A stretch of 64,000 bases of DNA from Lentisphaerae bacterium ADurb.Bin082 (lineage in GTDB: Bacteria > Verrucomicrobiota > Lentisphaeria > Oligosphaerales > Oligosphaeraceae). The notes beneath the pieces are model-generated. The model saw only the letters and a program-made list of their open reading frames with translations. It was not told where the DNA came from and searched no databases. Below, piece after piece: positions 27,598-36,373 of this stretch (position 1 is the stretch's first letter; each line of letters starts with the position of its first letter). Both the position numbers and the translations under genes were made by a program. The stretch covers positions 1-64,000 of the forward strand of contig MWEG01000115.1 of the NCBI GenBank assembly GCA_002070945.1, read 5' to 3'.

Positions 27598-27625
27598 TTG
27601 CGAACATACACTATAGCCTTATACA
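27598..27625 (+). promoter_or_regulatory. Candidate sigma-70 type promoter for the Srf-like island
   Basis: TTGCGA (27598-27603) and TATACA (27620-27625) with a 16-bp spacer, four of six consensus matches in each hexamer. It lies about 45 bp upstream of the SrfC-like start in an AT-rich stretch that contrasts with the GC-rich genes. No regulator gene is adjacent. Confidence 0.4.
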
Positions 27626-27671
27626 AGGCAGACAAGCCCTTATTATTAACGATAATCGGCGGGAGACCATT

Positions 27672-30344
27672 TTGGACAGTTTTGCGATCAGTTCACGCCT
27701 TCTTGACTGGTATTGGACGTATGCCAGCCAGCGAACTCCCGGCTACCAGCTGTCTCCCTCCGGATGGCTGGATCAACTGTATGACCTGAATCGCCAGGCC
27801 AGAAAAACGATCCGGCCAGACTCGCGACCATGCATCGGCATCTGGGGGCCTTCACAAAGCGGCAAATCCACCCTGCTGGCACAATACATCGACGCAGACG
27901 CTGATCCGGAAGGACACGGCTCCGCGCTGGACTGGCCTAGCGGCACCCCCGGTCGTTTCCGCGCCGGCTGCGAACACGGCATTGGCCTCAATCCCTATAA
28001 TCAAGGCAGCGACGCATCCGGCTGCGTCACCCGCTATCAACTCTGCCAAGAGGTCAAGCATCCGCAATTCCCAGTTCAAATCCATTTCAGCACTCTCACC
28101 GAACTCCTCCATTCCCTCGCAGCCGGCTATCTTAGCGAATGCCGCCTGGAGAACGCTGACGGCGAAACTGTCTTCTGGACCCGCGATTCGCTGCTGGCCA
28201 GCCTGGCCAAGGAAGGGCTTGACGTCACCGGCGACAGCCAGCCGGTTCCAGCCAGTCGAGACGGCTTTGAAGCCATGCTCGCCCTCTGCGACGTAATCGG
28301 GCTGCTGATCAGCGCTGGCGAACAACGCTACAAGAACCTCAACGCCAACGGCAGCTGGCGGGAAATCCTCCGCCCGCTCCTGCTTAACGCCGCCGAAATC
28401 ACCGCTGACCCAAACAAGGTCTGGAGCCTCGCCGCACTCGTCCTCTGGGACAAACGCAAAACCCTCACCGCGCTCTTTGAAAACCTCCGGCGCAAACACA
28501 GTGACTTCACCCGGCTCGCCAGTGGAAAAAACCTCTACTGCACCCTCGAAGCCGCTGGCATCCTCCTTGACATCAACGCTGTCGACAACTTCCTCAACCC
28601 TCCTAACGACTTTGCCGCCAACCGAGCCCGCCGCATCCGCGAATGGAAACTCCAGGCCGACGGCGACGACCTCCTCATCGGCGCTGACTCCGGCCCGCTT
28701 CTCCTCAAGGAAAACATTGACCTCGGCTATTTCCAGGCGATGACCAGGGAAATCGTCATTCCCCTCCACCCCACGCCCTCCATGCCAGCTGCCTTCCTCG
28801 ACGTCATGACCGGCGCCGACCTGCTCGATTTCCCTGGCGTCGCCCTCAAATCCAATCAGACGGCAGAGGAAAACCAGCTTGATGGCGACAGCGTGGACCT
28901 CTTCGATCCGCGGCTGTTCACCCGAGTTCTCAAACGCGGCAAAACCGCTTCCATCGTCACTTCCTACGCTTTAGACGGCGCTATCGACGCCTTCATCCTC
29001 ATGTCGCGCCTAGGTCGCTTTCCGGCTCAGCCCCGCCAAATCCGCGACGGGTTCCGTCTCTGGTGGCAAAGCGTTGACCCCGGGTATGACTTCACCTCGC
29101 CGGAACCACCCCCCCTGCCCTTATTCCTGGTTCTCACCTTCGGTGGCAAGCTCATCAGCGACGTGCTGACTTCATTTGGGCAAGTCGGCAACGGCCTCCT
29201 GCCCCTGTTCGCCATGCTCGACGCCCTCGACCCCCTGCCCCAAAAAGCCCTGACCTTCGCCACCACCTACAAAATCTTCCCGGACGGCAGCTTCATTTTC
29301 CCCAATTCCGCCCAAGGCCGCGCCCTGTCGCCCGAGCAAGAGCGTGAACTGCTCGCCAAGGCCAGGGATAACATCATGGCGGATAAAGACTTCCAAAAGC
29401 AATTCAACACTCCGGAAAGCCGCCGCTCATTCGAAGAAATGGTCGCTGCCCCAGACGGCGGCTGCCATTATCTATTCCAACAATTGGCCAAGCGCCTTGA
29501 CCCGGCGCGACGCCAAGCGCTTGAACGCCAGCTCCAACAGCAGTCCTGGCAGCTTCTCCAGGAACTGCTGGAAACCGCCCTGCCAACCCCGTCCAAAGAC
29601 GCTGACCGCCGCGCCATCGCCCTGCGCAAAATCCACGACGCCACCCAGGCAGCGTGCCATCGACAGGAGCCGTTCGACTATCCCGGCGCCGACGCCTTCA
29701 ACGATCCCAGTGGCTGGATCGCTTGCCTCATCCGACGACTCCAGGACATCAACCCCGAAGCCATCGACACCCCGCCCGCCCAGCTCGGCAACCAGGCCGC
29801 CAACCTGAAAGACTACCTGAACCGGCAAATGCTGAAAATCAGGGACAGGCTCCCAGGCGTTGACGCCACGGCCGGGTGGCCCTACCGCGACCTGGGCATG
29901 GACACGCCCAGCGACACCAGGCAATTCCTGGCCTGCCTGCTGGAAGCCGCTGACCTCGACCAGCTCCGAGCCTGGATGATCGAAAACTTCTATCAACGCC
30001 AAGTCCCGGTCACCGCCAAAATGCGCTCCTGCCTGGCCACCGCCATCGCCAATGTCATCTGGGAAGGAACCATGCACAAACCCAGAAAGCCAGATACCGA
30101 GGTCGAGACCGCCAGGACAAGGCTCGAATTCCACGCCAACCAGGAGCGCGACCTGGCGTTCGGCAATTCCTGCGACCGGGAACAGACAGCGTATTATTGC
30201 CAAACCGTCGCGCCGTTCCTGGAGCGCATTCAGACCATCCTTGTCGCCGGAACCGCCAGCCAGCGGCCGGAATTCCCTGGCGATGACACCCTGGCCGCCC
30301 TGAAACAAGACGCTACCAGCCAGAGCCAGCCCGTCGCCCCCTGA
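27672..30344 (+). CDS. SrfC-like P-loop NTPase
   Basis: Large P-loop protein (890 residues) resembling the virulence-factor SrfC family. It begins at a TTG codon with GGGAG six bases upstream. The Walker A motif GPSQSGKS is at 59-66 in the same setting as SrfC (GxxGxSQxGKS). About 45 residues later comes the family-like NPYNQGSDASGCVTR (107-121), comparable to the NPxGxxExTGxVTR stretch of SrfC. A DxxG-type motif, DFPG, is at 386-389, and W259/LTALF matches the WxxNxxLTxLY segment. The C-terminal half is helical and contains no membrane segment. SrfC proteins are regarded as large GTPase-like proteins of unknown mechanism that occur beside SrfB. That pairing is kept here: the SrfB-like gene follows about 60 bp downstream. 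Family assignment is by eye from these motifs. Confidence 0.78.
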   Translation: MDSFAISSRLLDWYWTYASQRTPGYQLSPSGWLDQLYDLNRQARKTIRPDSRPCIGIWGPSQSGKSTLLAQYIDADADPEGHGSALDWPSGTPGRFRAGCEHGIGLNPYNQGSDASGCVTRYQLCQEVKHPQFPVQIHFSTLTELLHSLAAGYLSECRLENADGETVFWTRDSLLASLAKEGLDVTGDSQPVPASRDGFEAMLALCDVIGLLISAGEQRYKNLNANGSWREILRPLLLNAAEITADPNKVWSLAALVLWDKRKTLTALFENLRRKHSDFTRLASGKNLYCTLEAAGILLDINAVDNFLNPPNDFAANRARRIREWKLQADGDDLLIGADSGPLLLKENIDLGYFQAMTREIVIPLHPTPSMPAAFLDVMTGADLLDFPGVALKSNQTAEENQLDGDSVDLFDPRLFTRVLKRGKTASIVTSYALDGAIDAFILMSRLGRFPAQPRQIRDGFRLWWQSVDPGYDFTSPEPPPLPLFLVLTFGGKLISDVLTSFGQVGNGLLPLFAMLDALDPLPQKALTFATTYKIFPDGSFIFPNSAQGRALSPEQERELLAKARDNIMADKDFQKQFNTPESRRSFEEMVAAPDGGCHYLFQQLAKRLDPARRQALERQLQQQSWQLLQELLETALPTPSKDADRRAIALRKIHDATQAACHRQEPFDYPGADAFNDPSGWIACLIRRLQDINPEAIDTPPAQLGNQAANLKDYLNRQMLKIRDRLPGVDATAGWPYRDLGMDTPSDTRQFLACLLEAADLDQLRAWMIENFYQRQVPVTAKMRSCLATAIANVIWEGTMHKPRKPDTEVETARTRLEFHANQERDLAFGNSCDREQTAYYCQTVAPFLERIQTILVAGTASQRPEFPGDDTLAALKQDATSQSQPVAP

Positions 30345-30402
30345 CCCACTGCATCCCGCCATTGCCACGCCCTTGTCAAACTGCCGCCAACTATCACACG
30401 CC

Positions 30403-33261
30403 ATGCAAGCAATCTCACTCAGCTGCGACTCGGGACATCATTTCTTCTTCCTGCCGATGTCCTTCAACCGCAAAGACCTGGAGCCGCCGGAAGTCCGCGC
30501 CAGAGTCTTTGCCGAAAACGACCCCGACTGGGATGAACAATGGCTCCAAGTCGTCGACACGGCCTTCCACACCCGCCTGCGCGAGGTGCTGATCGGCGCC
30601 AATGACGACTGCCGCTGGATGACCTGGCCCGGCAAAACCTGGATTCGCTACCGCTATGGCAGCAAACGCCGCCGCGGGCGCGAAGGCGACGCCATTGGCC
30701 TCTGGCTGGCGCTGGAGACCAATCTCGGCGACGCCAGCCGGGGCTTGCCGGTCGACGCCCGGCCGCCTCAGCCGCGTGACCTGGAGGCCTTCCGCCGCCG
30801 CCGCGATCACCAGCCCATGACCGCCTCGCCACCGCCCTATTTCGCGGCTGACCCGCACGGCCTGCCCAGCCACCCGCTGACCCTGGGACTGAAAGCACGC
30901 CTGGAAGAAGACGGCTTTGTCATCAAAACCGAATGCCCAGACCTGGAAATTCTCTGGCCAGCGCCGTTCGGGGGAGACCCCGTGCCGGTCGACCTAGTCA
31001 TTGACCTTGGCAACACCAGAACCGTCGTCCTCGCCCTGGAACAACGCATAGCCAACGCCACGGGCCTCAACCAAGTCTGCCGCCCTATAGACTTTCGGGA
31101 TGAGCTGGATGGACTCTTTGGCGTGCGCCCGCCAGGAAACGGCATTGTCGACTCCAGCTTTGCCCTGCGCACCACGCCGTTCCATGGCCTGGAAGACTCC
31201 CTGAATATGCTTCTCTACGACACCGAGCCAACGAAAACCGGCTTCTGGCCATTTCAGAAAGACACCATTGTCCTGCGCCAGGTTCGCGAAGTCGCCCCGC
31301 ATATATTCGTGCACCAGAGTCCCGCCATTCTCGGCGAGGCCATGCGCCGGGCCATGAACGACCCGCAAAATCAACGCATGATCGCCTCTGGCGGCAACTT
31401 CTTCCAAAGTTCCCCCAAGCGCTACTATTGGGACAACGACCCCATGGGCCGGGATGGACATGCCTACTGGAATATGTTCCCGAACCGGACCGCGACAACG
31501 TCCGACTACCGCCTGGGCAACCCGCCCCTGGCCGGGAGCGTGTTCCGCTTCCTGCCGATTGACGGCAAGGACTGGAGCCTCGACAACCCGCCCAACACCT
31601 GGCCGGAACTGTCCCGGCCAGCCACCCAGGCGAAGCAGGCGCAGTACCCGCGCTCCGATACGCTCACCTGGATGGCCCTGAGCATCCTCGAAACCGCCCA
31701 TCGACAGATCAATGCCGCCGAATGGAAACAAGATGATATGAAGTTCATCCCCAGATACCTCAGGACAGTCTCCCTGACTTATCCGGGAGGATGGACCGAA
31801 GACGAGAAAAAAGCCTTTACCGGCAAATGGCAGAAGGCGATCAACATCTTCATCCTGACCCACCTGCGGCAGGACGACCCACGACCTATCCTCGAACTGG
31901 TGGTTGACGAGGCCGTCGCCAGCCAGCTGACCTACGTCTACTCCGAAATCAGAAATCTCAATCACAAGGCTGACGACTGGCTCCGGCTCGTCGGCAAGAC
32001 CGACCCGTCCGGCAAACCGAAATGCCGAGTCATGACCTTGGACATCGGCGGCGGCACTGCCGACCTCTCCATCGTCGAATATGAAAACCAGTCCTCGTCC
32101 ATCGTCCGGCTTGCCAATACCCTCTTGTTCAAAGACAGCGCCACGGTCGCTGGCGACACGCTGGTTCGCCACATCATCGCCGAAGTCCTCCTGCCCGCCT
32201 TGCTGCCCACCAGCCAGGAAGACAAGACCGAGTTTCTGCGCGAGCGTTTCACCAGCGCCAGCGCGGCCGAGGTCTCGGTGCGCCAGCTGGTGATCGCGCA
32301 AGTCCTCATCCCGATTGTGCATCACTGGCTCGCTTGCCTGGGCAGCGGCATCGACAATCCGCTCCTCAACCCGGAACACAGCCAGGGCGGCCGCTGCTAC
32401 TCGCCCAAAGACATCGGCATTGACGAACACAACTGGGACCAGCTCGCCGAGCTGCTCGGCATCCAACTGCGCTATGACAACCCCATCCCAGTCACGGTGG
32501 CAGCGCTCAACGCCTGCGTCAACGACGTCTTCTGCGGCCAGGGCTTTGATTTCCTGCAATCTCTGGCCAAATTCATCGCCAGCTACGACGTCGACGTCGC
32601 CGTGGTCTGCGGCAAGACCTCGGAAATTCCGCATTTGCGCACGCTCATCCATCGCATCCTGCCGCTGCGTTCCGACCGCATCGTCTTTCTGAAAGACTAC
32701 CAGCCAGGCGACTGGTACCCGGTCGACTTCCTCGCCAACGGCCGCATCCGCGACGCCAAGACCACCACCGCCACTGGCGCCGCCCTCGGTCGGGCCCTGC
32801 GTTCAGGATTAGTCAACAAAGGCGGATGGCAACTCCTCCCAACCGCTAAATCAGAATTCTTCACCTGCCGCAACTATTGGCTGCAAATCGCGCCAGACGG
32901 TGCGCCCGGGGAAATCTTCCTGACCCCCGAGGAGACTGAAAGGACGCTTAGGGATGTCGCCATCCACGTCCGCATTGGCCGCAGCATGCTGAAGACCGCG
33001 CACCGCCCTGAGCTGGTCTACCGTCTGCGCTGGCGGCCGGAGCATCCTCTGGCCAAGGACCCAGACGCCGCCCTCTGCAATCTCGATCAGGTGACGCTCA
33101 GGCGCGAAATCGTGCCCGGCGACACCAGCGAAAAGCTCGTGCTGGTCAACGCCCTCGGCAACTTCAAAGGCACCCCCCTCGCCGCCGACGACCTCGAACT
33201 GATGCTCTGCCCGCTGACCACCGAAGACAACTGGCAGGAAAATGGAAAACTGTTCCCATGA
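30403..33261 (+). CDS. SrfB-like actin/Hsp70-fold ATPase
   Basis: About 952-residue protein of the SrfB family, an actin/Hsp70-type ATPase fold. The start is taken at ATG 30403 (MQAISLSC); a TTG at 30373 would add ten residues and neither has a strong ribosome binding site. Nucleotide-binding signatures are complete: phosphate-1 VIDLGNTRT (about 199-207), phosphate-2 LDIGGGTADLS (about 546-556), adenosine motif VVCGKTSEIPHL (about 734-745). SPKRYYWD (about 337-344) matches the SPRRYLWD segment recalled from enterobacterial SrfB. No membrane segment, so cytosolic. The next gene starts inside its stop codon (ATGA), so translation is coupled. Known SrfB proteins were noted as SsrB-regulated in Salmonella; their biochemical role remains poorly defined. 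Confidence 0.85.
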   Translation: MQAISLSCDSGHHFFFLPMSFNRKDLEPPEVRARVFAENDPDWDEQWLQVVDTAFHTRLREVLIGANDDCRWMTWPGKTWIRYRYGSKRRRGREGDAIGLWLALETNLGDASRGLPVDARPPQPRDLEAFRRRRDHQPMTASPPPYFAADPHGLPSHPLTLGLKARLEEDGFVIKTECPDLEILWPAPFGGDPVPVDLVIDLGNTRTVVLALEQRIANATGLNQVCRPIDFRDELDGLFGVRPPGNGIVDSSFALRTTPFHGLEDSLNMLLYDTEPTKTGFWPFQKDTIVLRQVREVAPHIFVHQSPAILGEAMRRAMNDPQNQRMIASGGNFFQSSPKRYYWDNDPMGRDGHAYWNMFPNRTATTSDYRLGNPPLAGSVFRFLPIDGKDWSLDNPPNTWPELSRPATQAKQAQYPRSDTLTWMALSILETAHRQINAAEWKQDDMKFIPRYLRTVSLTYPGGWTEDEKKAFTGKWQKAINIFILTHLRQDDPRPILELVVDEAVASQLTYVYSEIRNLNHKADDWLRLVGKTDPSGKPKCRVMTLDIGGGTADLSIVEYENQSSSIVRLANTLLFKDSATVAGDTLVRHIIAEVLLPALLPTSQEDKTEFLRERFTSASAAEVSVRQLVIAQVLIPIVHHWLACLGSGIDNPLLNPEHSQGGRCYSPKDIGIDEHNWDQLAELLGIQLRYDNPIPVTVAALNACVNDVFCGQGFDFLQSLAKFIASYDVDVAVVCGKTSEIPHLRTLIHRILPLRSDRIVFLKDYQPGDWYPVDFLANGRIRDAKTTTATGAALGRALRSGLVNKGGWQLLPTAKSEFFTCRNYWLQIAPDGAPGEIFLTPEETERTLRDVAIHVRIGRSMLKTAHRPELVYRLRWRPEHPLAKDPDAALCNLDQVTLRREIVPGDTSEKLVLVNALGNFKGTPLAADDLELMLCPLTTEDNWQENGKLFP

Positions 33262-34088
33262 GCCTGAACAACCATCTGTCGACTTGGCTGATTGTCCCCG
33301 GCCAGGCCGCGACGCCGGCAGAGACCATCGCGACGGCCGGCTGCCGGTCATGTCCATGCTGCTGCGATCAATCGCTCGTTCTCATCGCTGTTCTTTTTGC
33401 TGCCGTGACCCTAGTCGGCATCCTCGCCTGGGCCGTCGCTTTCAGGAAACTGCTCGGCTTGCTCAAAGCACAAAGTCGAACACTCTCCCCTAGCCCCCCA
33501 GCCAGCCACGCCCCAGAAGCCGACAGCACTGACGCAATTGACCAGTCCAGCCCAGCGATGGCGGCAGCGACACCTGACAGCACCAGCGCCAACCAAGAAG
33601 CTGCCCCAGCCGAAAAACCTACCAGCGCACCTTGCGACCTCAGCCATTTGCTCCCAGACTTCCTTTGCCGCGCCGATTTCCAGGACTGCTGCGCCGCCAT
33701 TTTCAACGCAGAGGCCGACGCCTCGCATGACGCCGAGCTGCTGGTCGGCAACCTTGTCATCCTCAACGCTGCAGTCAAAGCCTCCGAACGGCGCCGTTAC
33801 CACGACTCCATGCTCGAAACAGCCCTGCGCGGCATCGGCGCCTGCATAGCCAACCTCAACCGAAAACCAAGTCCCAACCAGCCAATCGGCGATCTTCTGA
33901 CCTGGGAAAAACAAATCCAAGCATTCCTTTCGACAACCACGGAATACGGCCTCCGCACCCCCATGCCTGGCGAGAAAGTCGACAATGACTGGATGGCAGC
34001 GCCGCCACGCGCCATCACGGTCAGCGACGTCGACTGCTGGGCTATTTACAAGCGCGACGACGTTGTCTGTAAAGCCCTGGTCCATTAA
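33258..34088 (+). CDS. Single-pass membrane protein with Cys-rich motif, function unknown
   Basis: 276-residue protein whose ATG overlaps the stop of the SrfB-like gene by four bases, implying coupled translation. A short N-terminus contains GCRSCPCCC (about 28-36) directly before one transmembrane helix (about 40-62). The basic FRKLLGLLKAQSR after the helix predicts an N-outside, C-inside orientation. A Pro/Ala/Ser-rich linker (about 75-130) leads to a mainly helical domain of about 140 residues ending at residue 276. I recognise no family. Its place directly after srfB-like suggests it tethers the cytosolic ATPase to the membrane, possibly in the position of SrfA, but no sequence similarity to SrfA is claimed. 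Confidence 0.75.
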   Translation: MSLNNHLSTWLIVPGQAATPAETIATAGCRSCPCCCDQSLVLIAVLFAAVTLVGILAWAVAFRKLLGLLKAQSRTLSPSPPASHAPEADSTDAIDQSSPAMAAATPDSTSANQEAAPAEKPTSAPCDLSHLLPDFLCRADFQDCCAAIFNAEADASHDAELLVGNLVILNAAVKASERRRYHDSMLETALRGIGACIANLNRKPSPNQPIGDLLTWEKQIQAFLSTTTEYGLRTPMPGEKVDNDWMAAPPRAITVSDVDCWAIYKRDDVVCKALVH

Positions 34089-34127
34089 CGCTACCTTTGC
34101 TCTTATCGCCACCTCCCCACAGGTGCC

Positions 34128-36332
34128 ATGATGCACAGCGAAAAAAACACCGGCATTCACCTTGCCAGCCAAGAGTACACGCCCCTGAAAGTCGCCACGT
34201 CCGGGGTCTATTGGGACGCCGACTTCCAGAACCTGCTCCGCAGCCAGGACGGCAGCGACCGGGCGCGTTTCTTCCCGCGCGCTGAACTCGCCCCTAACGG
34301 CGTCCTCTTCTCGCTGACTGACCAAGGCCGCGAACTGGCAGCTGACAGCAAGCCCATGACACGGCGCAAACTGCCGCCCCGCGAACTGGACCGATTCGTC
34401 GACGCCATGATGAATTTCCAAAAGCTGGCTGACGTCAGCCAAACAACCAACCAGGCGCCGCCGCCCGACCCGACCAAAATCGCCTTCATCAAAACGTTCC
34501 GCCTCCCTGATCCCGACCTCCAGCCAGAGTCCTACCGCCTGGCAGGCCCCTGGTTTGACCAACGCCTCATCGTGCTCTGGGGATATGACCGACAACCGGG
34601 CGGCGGCAGCTTCCCTGCCAACGACGCCCAGGAAATCAGACGGCGACTCCTGCCTTACGTAGACCGACATCACGGCCTGCGCCGACTAAGTGCCAGCCTC
34701 CTGCATGTCGCCGCCGCAGTCCTGCTCATATTCCTGGTCTGGACGATGTTCCGCTCTGCCCAACCGCCTGCGGAACTCTGCCCGGTCTGCCAAGAGAAAC
34801 TGACTGCCAAAGGTGCCTGCCAAAACCGCTGCGCCCAGTGCGGCGAACACCTCCGCTCTGGCCAATGCCCCAGCTGCCGCCCACGCGGCCAGCATCTGAC
34901 CGTCGCCCCCAGACAAGCCATCATGACCGGCGACGTCGTCACCGCCTGGGCTGACCAGCCCGGCCACCTGGCCGTCGACGGCCATGCCCAGCGCCAAGTC
35001 ACTTCTGCGAATGACAAGGTCCACTGCCGCTTTCCGCTCGCCGGCGACTACGCTATCACCTGGGAACCGGAAGCCGGGGAGCTCAACGGCGAATTCGTCC
35101 GCCTCAGCGTCCGTGCGCCGCTGTCTGCGGAACAGCCAGCCGCGCCCTTCCAGGCCGTGCTTCTGCTGCACCCCAACCCAGCCGCACCTGGCCAGACCAT
35201 CACGGCCATTGACGCATCGTTCACTGACGTTCCCGGCCGCTCCATCGCTCGCCGGGACATCCAATGGGGCGACCAGGCGGCTTGGCAAACGCTGGCCGAG
35301 GCCGGCAGCCGTTCCTTTCCAACGCCTGGCCGCGCCCAAGTCACTCTCCGCGTCACTGATGACACTGGCGCTGTCGCCAGCAGCACGGTCACGCTGGTCG
35401 TCACTGACCAGCCCATCGAACCGACCGCCGAATTAGACGTCACCCCGGCTTCCTGCCGCCCCGGCGAAATCGTCCTCGCCCGAGACCTCTCGCCAGACTG
35501 GCACGAAAGCGCTGAAATACAGCGCGAAATCTCTTGGGGCGATGGCGACGCCTTTGCGCCCATGCCAGGCCAGGAAGCCCGCCATGTCTTCACTAAGCCG
35601 GGAAGCTACCAAGTCACCTTGCGCCGGACTGACAGCAACCGCCGCACTGCCAACGCCACCAAAACCGTCACTGTCCAAGCTGGCATGAAGCCTGACGACG
35701 ATGCTGATGCTGGCGCCGACACGCCTGCCCCCGCCCTGCTCTGCCGCCTCACGCTCACGCCTGACATCGCCCTGGTCGGAGAACACGTCACCGCCACGGA
35801 TGTCAGCGGGCACGCCAATGTCGCCCGCCGCCAAATCCGCTGGACCGCCGCTGGCGACTACGAAGACTTCACGCCCGCCGAAAACGCCCTCGTCAACCCG
35901 GAGCGACAGAACACCTTCGCCTCGCCTGGCCACTATGAGGTCACCTTGAAGCTCACCCTGCCAGACCAACGCATAGTGACAGACACCCGCCAGCTCGAAG
36001 TCGTCCAGCCCGGACAGAAAGGCCTCGCGCCCCGCCAGCCGGTCTTCGTCATCTCTAAGCCAGATGTGTCTAACGCTGGCGACGCTGCCAAACGACTGAC
36101 CTACACCATCACCGCTGCCAGCAACGCCGACACGGTCGCCAGCTTCCATATCGATGACTTCACGGTCGGCGGCCGCCCAGCCCGCATCGACGGACGCCAA
36201 GCATCAATCGTCATCTCCACCGGCGGACAGCATGACGTACGCGCCCAAGTGACCTATCAAACCACTGACGGACAAACCAAAACCATCCCCCTGGCCGGCA
36301 AACAGCTCCGCACCGTCATCATAGTGGATTAA
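34128..36332 (+). CDS. Membrane protein with zinc-ribbon cysteines and PKD-like repeats
   Basis: 734 residues. The N-terminal 185 residues form an unrecognised soluble domain. One transmembrane helix lies at about 188-208, preceded by a basic stretch, which predicts an N-inside topology. Immediately after it, seven cysteines in CPVC (218, 221), CQNRCAQC (231, 235, 238) and CPSC (247, 250) look like a double zinc ribbon. The remaining 480 residues are Ig/PKD-like beta-sandwiches: repeats with EISWGDGDAF, a matching QIRWTAAGDY and QIQWGDQAAW-type strand, and GSYQVTLR or GHYEVTLK-type ends, at least three copies. Weak ribosome binding site (AGG) 5 bp before ATG 34128; a second ATG follows at 34131. 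A zinc ribbon on the non-cytoplasmic side would be unusual. It is about 40 bp from both island neighbours. Confidence 0.75.
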   Translation: MMHSEKNTGIHLASQEYTPLKVATSGVYWDADFQNLLRSQDGSDRARFFPRAELAPNGVLFSLTDQGRELAADSKPMTRRKLPPRELDRFVDAMMNFQKLADVSQTTNQAPPPDPTKIAFIKTFRLPDPDLQPESYRLAGPWFDQRLIVLWGYDRQPGGGSFPANDAQEIRRRLLPYVDRHHGLRRLSASLLHVAAAVLLIFLVWTMFRSAQPPAELCPVCQEKLTAKGACQNRCAQCGEHLRSGQCPSCRPRGQHLTVAPRQAIMTGDVVTAWADQPGHLAVDGHAQRQVTSANDKVHCRFPLAGDYAITWEPEAGELNGEFVRLSVRAPLSAEQPAAPFQAVLLLHPNPAAPGQTITAIDASFTDVPGRSIARRDIQWGDQAAWQTLAEAGSRSFPTPGRAQVTLRVTDDTGAVASSTVTLVVTDQPIEPTAELDVTPASCRPGEIVLARDLSPDWHESAEIQREISWGDGDAFAPMPGQEARHVFTKPGSYQVTLRRTDSNRRTANATKTVTVQAGMKPDDDADAGADTPAPALLCRLTLTPDIALVGEHVTATDVSGHANVARRQIRWTAAGDYEDFTPAENALVNPERQNTFASPGHYEVTLKLTLPDQRIVTDTRQLEVVQPGQKGLAPRQPVFVISKPDVSNAGDAAKRLTYTITAASNADTVASFHIDDFTVGGRPARIDGRQASIVISTGGQHDVRAQVTYQTTDGQTKTIPLAGKQLRTVIIVD

Positions 36333-36373
36333 AACAGCTGCCCTGCCCGCCATTCTAACCCCAATTTCTCATC

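Noticed and set aside
30994-32652. Long minus-strand open frame (552 codons) opposite the SrfB-like gene
   Set aside because: It is opposite a gene with clear family motifs; its translation shows low-complexity G/V/E bias expected from antisense of GC-rich coding DNA.
33411-34673. Minus-strand open frame of 420 codons spanning two island genes
   Set aside because: Covers the ends of two plus-strand genes with real features; composition is that of an antisense frame.
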